A stretch of 64,000 nt of DNA from Spirodela intermedia (taxonomy: Eukaryota > Streptophyta > Magnoliopsida > Alismatales > Araceae). The stretch spans positions 4,783,501 to 4,847,500 of the forward strand of contig LR746278.1 in the NCBI GenBank assembly GCA_902729315.2, written 5' to 3'. Both the position numbers and the translations under genes were made by a program. Below, one piece after another: positions 38,296 to 50,100 of this stretch. Below the pieces are notes generated by a model, which was not told the DNA's origin, made no database searches, and was given only the letters and a program-made list of their open reading frames with translations. How positions within the stretch are numbered: the stretch's first letter is position 1; every line of letters starts with the position of its first letter.

Positions 38296-40320
38296 TGATG
38301 TGCACTTGTTGTTGTATTTAAATGCTCATCATCTAATAAAACGTATAATTAAAACTTTACAATATTTGAATATAAGTGTAAGCTTGAGGTTGAATACATA
38401 GAGATTAATTAATTCATTGTGAAAACTCGATCTACCTTATATGAGTAGAAATTTTAGTTTTTATTACTTTTTAAATAAAAGTAAGAAAATACCATGTATT
38501 ATAACTATTAAAGATATAAATATTTTTATATAAAATAGGTGAAGAGGAGAAAACAAAGGGTGGAAGAAAGAAGGAAGAAAAGAGAAGATTATTTATAGAG
38601 AAAATGAAGGATTTTTAAGGTAGAAGAGAGAGAGAGAAAGAGAGATGTCATGAAAGAGAGAGAGAGGAAGAGGGAGAGAGATCTCATGAGAGAGTGAGAG
38701 ATTAAGATGAATAATAAAGACAAAGAGAGAAAAATGAACAACTTATTTTTATAGTGACCATGATTCTCAAATTAATGTGTTTGAGAATTCACACACATAA
38801 CTTAGGTCAGGCGTGGATGTCTCAACCTTGTTTTCATTAATCAACCTCTAGTCTCAATCATTCACATTCAAAATAAAAAACATAACAATTATTTGTGAAA
38901 TGTCAGCAACATGAATTCTTTGAAATTTGCCTACCAAAATTAATAAAAATCAACATGAAGATGGTCTCAACTTGATCTCAGATGAGTTTTGAAAGATTTA
39001 GAAGAATAATGAAGATTATTCATCAGGTTTTGAATCTGTTCTACCTATTTCTATTAAAAAATATAGAAAAACTGAAATAATTTGACAAAAAATATAAATA
39101 AATGATGAAAATTTGAAAAAATCATTGTTCAATGTTTGTCTACCTCTTAAAAAATTAGAGGCACTTGTGTGGCCCCTTGACTTTTTTTAGACATGCCACA
39201 TCATGTCAAAAATTGTAGAAATATCATCTAGAAGTGTTACACTACTTATTAGAGAGATTCATTCGAAAAGAAGAGTTAGCTATGTTATCAATTCATTTGG
39301 GTAGAGGAGTTGACCACTCACGAGAGGCCTTGAGAGTAGTTGGGGCAAGAAAGAGTGCATTCACTAATCATTAGAGGCATTGATCACACAAAGGGAATGA
39401 GAAATAGATGTTATATTCACGATTACCATTGAGATTTTAAAGATAATAAATAATATATATTTTACTAGATGATAATTAATTATTATATTTCTATCCCTAA
39501 GATGATACATGTAAGAACTTAAGTTCTTGATATTGTGGCATTTCACTTGTCGCCAAATTAGTTGTGTATAGTCATGTGATGCATTGAGCATCATAGGATC
39601 AACCTATCATGAATTATTATTGATTGAGAACTTAAGCTCTTGTTATTGTGACACTTTGCTTGTTGTTAGATCAACCTCACCTAGTCACGTGGTGTTTTGA
39701 GTGATGTAAGATCAATTCATTGTGAACAACTATTAATTGAGAACTTACTTAAGTTTTTGATATTGTGGTGCTTCACTTAATCTCAAATTAGCCTCATCTT
39801 GTCACGTGGTGTGCTGAGTGACACAAGATCGATCCATTGCGAACTACTACCGTACGAGAGGTTTAAGTTTTAGGTATCGTGGCACTTTGCTTGTTGTGGG
39901 ATCAACCTTTTCTGGTCACATGGTGCGTTGAGCACCATAGGATTCATCTATCACAAACCTATGCCCTGAAACACATGAAAAGCTTTAGTCTTACATCAAA
40001 AATTTTAGCAGATATATCATGTATATATTATCATATTTTGTGTTTTGTTTCTTAAGTCTCAAATCCAAGTGCAAGTCATGGGCCATGGGAACGGTTGTCT
40101 AACAGCCCTTTATGATAATACAATAGTATATAATATTAAAGTAGTATATAAAGAATACTATATTTATTTATTATATATTATTTTTAAAAGAGGAAATAGA
40201 TTAACTTCTCTAACTTATAACCTTCAAAATTAACTATATAAAGCTACATTTCCTTCGACGAATTAAAATAATGAAGTAATTAAATAAAATTAAGTAAAAA
40301 CTAGTAATCAAGCATTAACA
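38296..40320. mobile_element. 2.0-kb TG...CA insertion inside the copia LTR (solo LTR candidate)
   Basis: The copia right LTR is split here. The insert begins TGATGTGCAC and ends ATTAACA. It is flanked by GAAGG (38291-38295) and AAAGG (40321-40325), a 5-bp target duplication with one mismatch. It has no coding region and contains a GA-rich stretch near 38620-38730 and a tandem array at 39515-39975. A long solo LTR is the simplest reading. The family is not recognised. Confidence 0.6.
39515..39975. repeat. Four-copy ~115-bp tandem repeat
   Basis: Copies start near 39515, 39628, 39741 and 39858. Each has GAACTTAAG-like sequence, then TATTGTGGCA, then a TCAcctag/TGGTC-type block with CACGTGGTG-like sequence, then AGGATCAACC-like sequence. 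The copies are well diverged. The array lies inside the 2.0-kb insert. Confidence 0.8.
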
Positions 40321-40440
40321 AAAGGTTATAGACACATCCTTGCATCCTATGACAAACATGTGATGTTCACATGCTTCTTTGAGTGTAGCATATGATACAC
40401 TACCTCAGCAGCTGATGTAGTACTTACATAGTATTATATT
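40321..40440 (-). repeat. Right (5') LTR of the copia element, outer part
   Basis: Resumes the LTR, sharing GACAAACATGTGATGTTCA and then TTACATAGTATT with the left LTR. The outer edge is imprecise (about 40437-40441). No clear target duplication with the left flank (ACTAT) can be fixed. Confidence 0.75.
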
Positions 40441-40496
40441 CTATGTAAATAAATTTCAACATAAAACTAAATAATTTTAAACGTGATGAAACTCTA

Positions 40497-40852
<356 letters not shown>

Positions 40853-41134
40853 ATTATGTGGGCAACATTAAGAAACATAAGAAACGAGTAGTGGCCTGGT
40901 CTTAGCATCTCACATTTTGAAAAGGTGGACTAGATATGGTAAATCCAGTGATCAAATAATAGACCCTCACAAATGTAATAAGCGGGAATTCACCTGATGT
41001 TATGCGTTCATCTTCTCGGCTTAATCTGAAGCCGATCAGAACTTGCGTCGTGAGAAAGAGCGGTTTCCGAGAGAGCCCACAAGATATTCGGATGCGCTCC
41101 AGCCCTACTGCGTCTTGCGCGCCTCCAACTCAAA

Positions 41135-44100
41135 ATGGCGGCGCCACGAGGTGTAAATCGTCCTCCTTTGCTCTGAGATTATTTTGTTATCCTTTCCTTG
41201 TCGTTTTTTGTGCAAGATATTGCGAATGATGAGAACTTGATCTTTCGCGGTACTAGTCTTAATCATTTGCTTTGCTATGGCTGCGCAGAAATTCCGGGAT
41301 TCTATTTTAATGCGGAGAAGAATCGTTACTTTCCTATCAAAGATCCAATACCTGGAAGAATCAGACGCCTCGCTCATACTGTTGCTGTCGAGGAGGCGAC
41401 ATCACCATCTTCTTCTTCTCACTCTCCTTCCTCCTCTAGAGAACACGGCAAGGCCAAGAAAGTACGCCCGAAGAATTTTCCTTTTTCGACGATTTAATAT
41501 GTTTTCTCTGGATTCAGGGGAATACGCAGTAAACGATAATTGCAGACATGGAAGGCCATGAACAATCTCTTCGTTCCCTATTCTTACGTGATTATTTTCT
41601 ACCAGGATATTTCCATTTGTTAGGGCGATGCTTGAATCATGTTCATCATGTTGTTTTGCTACAACTAGAATGATGTGCCATCATTCAGTGTTAAAATAAT
41701 TCACTTCGCATTAGATTGATCACGTGGTTTATTTTACGTATTATATTCCATTAGCTGGGTGCTGGTGATTGTCCACTATTGCTTCTTGATTAAATCTTTT
41801 GTTATGGTTTTCTTTTGATTGACCAAAGAAACGGTATCACAAATACTTGATGTTGTCTAGGGATGCCATGTGAATATCACCCACAAGGGAAAGAGAACGA
41901 GAGTCTCTGACCTCTTGCAGTTCAGAGAGCTGTATGGACGACTTCTCATGTTCAGTGGAAACAGATGCTTCTTTGAGCAAGAATGTGACAAATTGTTAGT
42001 TTCCCGATCGTTGGTATGATCTTCACTTTCTCATTCATTCAGCTCCACTTGGGTGTCCCTGAAATTTTTGGCTGCCATTTCATTAATGCATATGAGATAA
42101 AACATCTAAGTTTTGAGTCGTTAATAGCCATGGTTAAACTTCCTGTTGTTTCTAGATCATCGTGGTATAAGATATATGTTGACAACTTATGTCGCCGGTG
42201 CTTTTCTCATGAATATGGCCTCCATTTGCTTTGACACTGCACATCTCGAGGACCAAACAAACGGTTGACACCCTTCCCAAAGATGGTGTTGATCTTTTCT
42301 GGCTTCTTGACGATTATTTTTTCTTCACATCCTGATTGGTGCAACTGTTTGACTTTAAAGGTCTGTGTACATTTTACAGATCATCATTGTGTAGAAACAC
42401 TTCACACATTTTTGATGCTAGATCACGATGCCAGTTTCTGTGGTTTTCTTAAGCTTCATTACTTCTCTTATTAAATGGTGTGTATTTATTTTTCAATGGC
42501 CATCTTTCTTAAATTGAACTTTTGGTTGCTGTTTTTCATAGAAGTGGTTGTAGGTGAAGCGACCATCATAAAGAAGACAATACCTACTTTCTGATGCTTC
42601 TTTGGCCTCCAGACCATTAATTCAAGAAGTTTACTTTATATTTAAATTCACTCTGAGAAATCTTCAAAGCTGAAATAAAATACTGATTTTAAGGGTATCA
42701 CTCTTGCTCTTCGAACCCTCATTTCAACATTTAAGCTACAAGTGGATAATATCGGATGGAACAACTTGTAATTCATGCTCTGTTTAAATCTGCTTAAAAA
42801 GGAGCTCAGTAGTCTGAGTTTGAAATGGTAAATATAACAATGGAACTATAGTTAAAATAATAAAATTCTTCGAAAAACATTGACCATAATACGGCCCTGT
42901 TGAACGGTTTTTTAGCATTTTCTAGGGGATATTCAGGACAAAAGGTGACCATGTGCATTTCTTAGGTACTTGCCACATTTGTTATTGCACATCTAAGAGA
43001 TGGCCTGTCTCTGGGATGCTTTCATCTTCTGTTTCTGAAAGATATTGATAATTCGAATATTTAATTCGTGTAAACAATGTCAGGATACTTTTGGTTGTGA
43101 AATTTGTCGCTATGTTATGATTGCTTCATTTGGTTCATTCTCTGCCTTCACCGTAAAGATTTGTTAAATCGATATATCAATGGCGATGGAGATATTTTCA
43201 TGATATATACAACTTTCTGCAGGTGTGGAAATATAAGAACACAGATTTACTCTCTGACAGCGCTTTGGAACAGTTTAATGCTCCAATTCAAACACCTGAA
43301 GGTCAGAAGGAAACAGATGTTTTATTAATGGGTAGTAAGGGTGGTTCCTTTAGGTAGGAATGTCTCTATCCAGTTCTTTTGAAAGCCTCTTTTTATTATA
43401 ATTATTCAAACTTTTGGAATTTTTATTTTCCTGTACATTTTAATTTTTTTATAGTAGGCTTTATAGATAATTATTTATTATTATCTCGATCCTTGGCCAT
43501 GTCATGGCTTGCCATGCTTGATTGGCTTGCATGAATTTCTGTTTTTTCACATTATCAATCCTTGGTACACCCCAGAACGTTTTCCAAGGGATGAATTGCT
43601 TTAAAAGGGATTTGAAGTTAAGACTTGTATGATACATCCCCTTTTACTTTGAAATCTTGAACGAGGCTCTTATTTCTTGATTGTTATGGAGAATTTTGTC
43701 GATGATCTTTACAGAGAAAGTTGCCAAAATGAATAATCTGGGAAGGATAACATGCAGATATTTTGGCTCGCTTGTCCTAGTCTGTCTCGAAATTTTCTCA
43801 AGCTTGGGCTATGTCTGTGGATTTATTGCCGGAAAATGATGGAAGAAATCATTTCAAGAGGGTAGGTGGATCCTAAGGGAGTCTGAGTCGTTTTTCAGTG
43901 GATGTTTCTAAATATGATCATGAAGTCTGAGTCATTTACGGTGACGTTATATGCCAACTCCAATTCATGAAACATCGTGGAGAGTGAAATTTCTGGGTTT
44001 GTCATACTGCAGCACGTGTTTCAACAATGTATGGTGAAAGAGGACCATAAGGTTAAGGATTATTCAGGGCCTAGAGCTACTTGACCATATTCTATATTCA

Positions 44101-47100
44101 ATGGATTTGATACAATCCCGCCTAAGGGTTCATCTGGGCACAGATCTAGCACTACCCTCAACAGTTTGTGTTGCCATAACTGCTGTATCATCAGTTGTAG
44201 TCTTACATACAATATCTTACTGTAGATCCGTCACCGTTTTGAAATCTAGCTATTGAAAGAGTGACCTTTGTTGGCATCTCCATATCTGGTTTATTTGCCA
44301 GTAGGTGTGGAGTTCTCTCCGTTCTGGGTGTTAAGGTGAGAGAAGGAGCCTCTTGAAAGCTTCCGGACAACTTAGAGTTTCCTGTGGGACCCTGATTTAT
44401 TGTTCTGTTATATTATCTTTTCCTTTTGCTACTTTTCACTCTCTTTTTCTAGTTGTTTCCTTTGCTGCTATTCGGGGTCGTATCAATGGTATCAGAGCAC
44501 GGCCTGGACGCCATGGGACCTAGACCTGTTGACACTCGTCTGGACCACCTAGAGTCAGTGACTGAGGGGGTCAAGGACATCGCCAATATGGTGGACATGG
44601 TCTTTCAGTGTCTTGATAGAATGGAGGACCATCTGACGGCAGTCAAGCAATGATGCTCTATGTCGCAACATTTGGAAGAAGGAAAGCCGGATGTTAGAGG
44701 GAAGAAGTCCATGGCAAATGATGTCTCAGGTGCAAGAAAGCAAGGACAAGTGCGACCGCATGGGAACCACCTGGAATCGTCAACAAGGTTGGGACCAACT
44801 GGCTACTCCGATTCAGGCAGGAGTGGATGAAGATGAGAAATGCAAATTTCTGTAACAGAGGGATTATCTGAGGAGGAACTTCCTCTATTATCTGTAAAAG
44901 AATTGAAGACCGCTGGTAGTGTTTTTGGCCTAGAATCGAAGAGATTCTAAGGGGCAGATTTCACAAGGGCTTCAGGAAAATTTCAGGAAATATGGATTTA
45001 GTTATGGTGATCCGTATGGTCGCCCTTCATCCTATTATGAAACATTTAACATTCTGAATGAAATTTTAGATGATGATGCCAGAACATGGCATGCTAATAG
45101 GAGAATATTTCCACAGCATGAGTTTATGATGCAGAAAAGAACTCGTTACAAAATTGAATCCATCAAAAGACAAAGCTCATAAAAGATTAAGCCTGAGATG
45201 GAGCTTTAGAGAGCTGAATCTGAAATAGTACGTGGTAAATTGGAAATTCATAATCTCTTTCAGCAACCTGAGTTCTCGATTTCTGAGGGAAAGCTGGATG
45301 ATTATTTATTTGATTTTGAAGAAATCTGCAGCGAAAATGTTTTCTCTGCCAAATGCAAATCCATCGATATCTCAGCAGAGAATGAAATTATGCTGTGTCA
45401 TGGCATTCGTGATCAAGGTCTTCTGCAGAAGTGTTTGAATCCTCATGTGTCAACTGATGACACTTCCCCGGATGAGGAAGGTGGATTGTGCCATGGCTGT
45501 GATTGTAAAGTAGCTGGCATGAACGTGATTAACGAGAAACAACGAACATACCTTTCAATCAAAGACGAATGGGAGAAAGTATCCCTGGTTTTTAGCCTTA
45601 AGATGGTCAGCATGTTAATACCCGGTTGCCACCAGATAATTATGAAAATCTTTTTATGATTATTCTCCAAATGACCCTGGAGCTGAAAACACTGAAGTGG
45701 ATGAAGAGGTGAAGAAAGGATCAAGTTCTGATGAATCAGATTTCACATTCGATACTGATGATTTAAATGTTCTGAGTAATAAGGTCTCTATTGCTAATGA
45801 AGCATCAATATCCCGAATATCCCAGTATTGAAGCATGGTGGAGGAAGTGTCACAGGTCCTTTGTCTGCTAATTCTTCACTTTACTCTTTTGAGTCAGAAC
45901 TGGGCCAAGAAAATGCTATCCCACTGCCAAGTAAAATGCACCGGAAACATCTGGATTACAAGAAGTTATACAATGAAGCACACGGGAAAAAATTGCTAGA
46001 TTCTAGTGATGATGAAGAATGGGCTGATATGAGTATACTAATGAAATTGACTGTAACTGAAAAACAGCATGTAGCTGATGATTATGCTAAGTGATTACCG
46101 ACTGGTTATCTGGAGAATAAGAAACTTGTTGCATCTTCACTCGCTTGCTTGACAGAGTCAACATCAAACTTTAAATGCTATAATCCTTCAACGAAATTTG
46201 AGCAGTGCCCTCTTTTGAACATATGTTACTGCTCACTTTCAGAAGTAGAGTTATCTCAAGGAAACGACTTGGTTGTTCTTGTCTACAATTTACTTGGTTG
46301 GAATAGGGAGGGGATGTAAGTAGAATACCGGTTTTTGGCGCATCTGTGATTGTCAGGGATTCTAAAGGAAAGATTGTTGACTCTCAGCTTCCGTCAATAT
46401 GGAACATATCATTAGAAATCCGAAAAATACATGCTAAAACAAACTTTTTGGGACATTTCCCCTGGGGTCCAACCAAGGTTTTGGCTCATCTTCCGGTATC
46501 TGTATCACCTCTAGGTTTTAGTACGTACTTTATTTCAAGTGCAGAAAAATCCATTTCAAGGCAGATTTCAGGGCATCTGGTCATGTCTATAACTTATGAA
46601 AACACATGAAAGTGCAAGTGTAATAGAAGTTGGCCAAGGGAACTTGAAGCTCGTTTTTTATGAAGGAAAAATGAGCCATTACTCGAACAATAGAAACTCG
46701 GTTAATACTACTATGCATCAGTCCTATATTTATTGTTCTGGAGAGGATGAGTGTGGTGCTTATTATCAGGCCTCAGGAGCATTTTTTTTTTTCCCAAATG
46801 GTGCATTTTCAATACACCCTTTGGGACAAATACTTTTGACTATAATCCGAGGGCCAATTTTAGAGGAAGTACATCAACAAATAAATCCATGGATATATCA
46901 GATCACCAGAATCTATAAGGAAGGGAGCTTGTAGAAACCGAACTTATTGTTGGCGCCCTATTCCTGTTGACGATGAAGTGGGGAAATAAATAGTCACTCA
47001 AATTACCAGTAATGTGAGAAATGACACAACGTTTTATATTGATCCTTATGGAAGCGATTTTATCATAGGGATTCGAGATTATAGATCAGATTGGAATCTA

Positions 47101-50100
47101 GAAGTGAATAAAACCGTTGTTGAAAATTATCATCCTATTAATCTAGGAATTTATATGTAGGAGGCTCGAGTACTTGAAATGGTCAAATAGAGTTGATGCT
47201 CCATCAACGATTGGTGCATGATGATGGCCGAAGAGTTGCAGAGGCACTGAACGAGACTATTTGTGTTGATGAAGACTGCATAAGCTTAAGGATCTCAGGG
47301 AAATTTTATCTCAGAATTGATTCTCTGGAGGATGGCGCCAAGTGGTGTAGGTCGCTGGGGCAGGAGGTGTACTCTCCTCTTCTTATAGCGTTCTCAGAGC
47401 AGAATATAGCTTATTGGAGCTGCAGCTGGTAGGTTTGTTCTCGCATTGATAGTGATCCTTTTCGCTACATATGTGATGAGGGAGAAGAATAAAAGTGGAA
47501 GTGCTCCCCATACAACAAAATCCAGCTCATTCACCTTCGATGATCGAAAGCCAATGATGTCTCAAATGCAGACATTGGACTCGGAGGGTATGGGAAGGCT
47601 GACCACAAAATTCTACTGACGCGGCAACTTACTGCTATTGAGAGAGTTCAGCATGGGTCAGTGCTAAGTGGGTTTGAGTTCAAAGCTGGGATAGAACTAT
47701 CGTCAATGGTTCATTATAAGAACCTGGTTAAGCTGGTAGGTTTTCTAAATCATCTGAGATGCACATATGTTGGTCTACAAAAGTATTTTCAATGAATCCT
47801 TGAAAAGAAGCTTTTCAAGAAAGTCAGGTGTGATGCTGGATCGGCAGAGGAGCTTTCTAATTGCTGCTGGTTCAGCCAGAGGACTCATCTATCACCAAGG
47901 ATCACAGCTTACTTTGTCAGTCCAGCCACATTATCTACTGAACCCTTGCCACTTGGCTTGAAAACATGAAGCATAGATACAACGGGAAGATTTTTCACAT
48001 TTGACGCCACTTGGGGGTCAACGAGGCATATCAACGCCACTGTCCTGACTTCCACCATGAGGACAAGGTGGATCTTTCAGGGGGAGTATTGATACGGCTC
48101 CAATTTACTTTGGGTAGGAGGGGAAAAGAGTGAATGTCAGAAGTGTAGGGGGTTTTTAGCAGATGTCTAAGGGGACTCAGGACGGAAATAGGTTTCTCAA
48201 CAAGGGGAAAGGGTATGGAGTTTTTTGTGTTTTAAGGTGGAGAGAGAAAGAGCCTTTGAAAACTTGCGGACAATTGGGGTTCCTGTGGGACCCTGATTTA
48301 CCGTTCTCTATTTTATCTTTTCCTTTTGCTACTTTTCAATTGGCTGCTATTTGGGATCATATCAGGTTCCCTTTATGTTGAAGGTGGTCTCATGGACCAA
48401 TTGCCTTTGGCACTTCTGTAGTGAATTTAGTTCAAACTATGACGAAGCACCTTCAAATTTTCAGCTATACTGGGGATTTGGTTGGTGAGCAAAGCTAGTT
48501 TATCAAGAAATTGATGAACTTTCTCATGGAAGAAGTGAGCTTCTATAAAGCTGAAAACAAAACGATTATTACCATTGGGTACTTACCTGCTTATAGTCAA
48601 GGGGGCTGACACTTGAATTGAAGCTGCAGTTTTTTTTGAACTTGAGTTCTGTCCTGGTGGCTTTGGAGCCAAACTGAAGGAAGAGCAAAAATAAATTTGG
48701 TCTGGGGCAAATCGAAAAAAGAGCTTCAACCTACGTTCAAGGGAGTGACTGACCCTTGGAAACTTGGTTCTGTTAGATGTCACTGCAAGGCAGGTGAAAG
48801 GAAGAGCGGGCTGAGCATAATAGACTGAAAAGTAAGTTCAGGCTGACTTCCACACTTATCAGTCATAAACCTTGTTTGTTGTTAGATGAAACTAAAGCCA
48901 TCTCGAGGATCAATGTCGGCTCTAGTAAAGACCTATTTCCTACTTGACTTATTATGAGCATGATAATGGGTTATGTCGAAAAGGAAGGCGCTGCCTTATT
49001 CATCTTGAGCGGGTCCTGCGGTGGTTTAGTGGTTTTTGATCCCTCTGACCACGGTCTGTATCAATGTGGAGATAAGGTTTGTTAGTTTGAATCAAGCCCT
49101 TTTGTTTCATAGAAAAGAGGGACAGATCACACGAAAAAAAGCACTGGCGGGGCATTTTTAAAATACAGTATGAGCCCAGTTTGCTACATGTGAACCTTCA
49201 TGATGGTTCCAAACTTATGTCACTATGTGCCTAAGGTGTTGCTGGATCCTTCTTAGTCACTGCCTTAAGTCGGTCTGCTTATGCTGTCATAGCCTCAGTT
49301 CACCATTTGAAAGATCCTATGTGTTTTATATTCTAAGGCATTATGTTTGAACGAAATAATTTTCGGGAACTTTATAGTTACACTCCACCTAATCTGGATC
49401 TTTAATGTTCAAGTCATGCCTTTCTTAATTTTATTTCATCTTTCTAATAGGACTAAAGTCTTGACCAATTGTCTTGCCTTCACGTACAATAATTGATGAA
49501 AACGAGTTACACACAGATGGGTGATGTTGATCTCGAGCATATGATAGTCGCATCTACGTCGTCATTTGTGGTTAAACTATTTTTATTTATACTTTATAAA
49601 TGAAACTCTCTCGTTTTTCCATCTTCCCTTGGTTCTGATAGATTCCTTTTTAGTTTCTTATGTCAAGCTAAAATATTTATGCATATATATATTATTTTTT
49701 ATTTTTTTCTCCAGTCTTTATGGAGTTGGAAATCTCGGGCATCATCTTGGCTATGGATTCAATTCAACACCATGGCCTGTATTCCCCGTCAATATGAAAA
49801 GGAAGTCAGAGTGGAGCATTCCTCCTGGAAACATTTGGACTTCTGCAGGGGCATCAACTAGATTTCCTTCAAGTGTTTCTTCCATATTGAAAATCGGAGC
49901 GTATTCTCGTGGAATTGCTGATCAGAATCCTTGTCAGAATGCATTGTATCCACAATAAGTTCTACATCAATTTTTTTGCATTAGTTTTTGACATTAATTT
50001 GAGGAATATGTTATCTTTCCTTTTAAAACTCATTCTCTTTCAATAATTTCCAGTTTTCAGCTTGATTGTGATTTGCTATTGCTTAACAATATCAAAACAT

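Larger units (their letters stand above)
35157..40440 (-). mobile_element. Degenerate Ty1/copia LTR retrotransposon (reverse orientation)
   Basis: On the minus strand: right LTR (38138 to about 40440, interrupted), primer site, gag/pol remains, polypurine tract, left LTR. Pol remnants read in the right order. There is a protease-like motif with the Asp changed in context (WVIDLGVTYQMTN, near 36750-36800), an RT end with TRPDISYVVS (near 36050), and an RNase H/pol end (TKHVEIKNHFI and QRQLAV, near 35540-35620). All frames carry stops. The interior is 2.7 kb, so about half of a normal copia coding region, including integrase and most of RT, is missing. The imperfect LTRs indicate an old insertion. 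Confidence 0.85.
44107..48364 (+). mobile_element. Gypsy-derived LTR retrotransposon carrying three host gene fragments
   Basis: LTRs (44107?-44485 and 48090-48364) enclose a primer site TGGTATCAGAGC, a short gag-like start, and then intronless pieces of a HAT3.1-type PHD protein, an alpha-mannosidase and an LRR receptor kinase. These are followed by a gypsy-like pol end (PDFHHEDKV) and a purine tract. No protease, RT, RNase H or integrase core remains, so movement would have needed enzymes from another element. It lies in the sense direction in DCAF4-like intron 4. Stops and frameshifts show it is old or was non-coding from the start. Confidence 0.85.

Noticed and set aside
39515-39975. Regularly spaced repeats as a CRISPR array
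   Set aside because: Plant DNA; units of about 115 bp are directly adjacent and diverged, without constant short repeats and unique spacers.
41002-41229. Start of the DCAF4-like gene at the Met at 41002
   Set aside because: That frame does not join to IPGFYFNAEKNRYF; the ATG at 41135 with a 16-base first exon gives the family start in phase.
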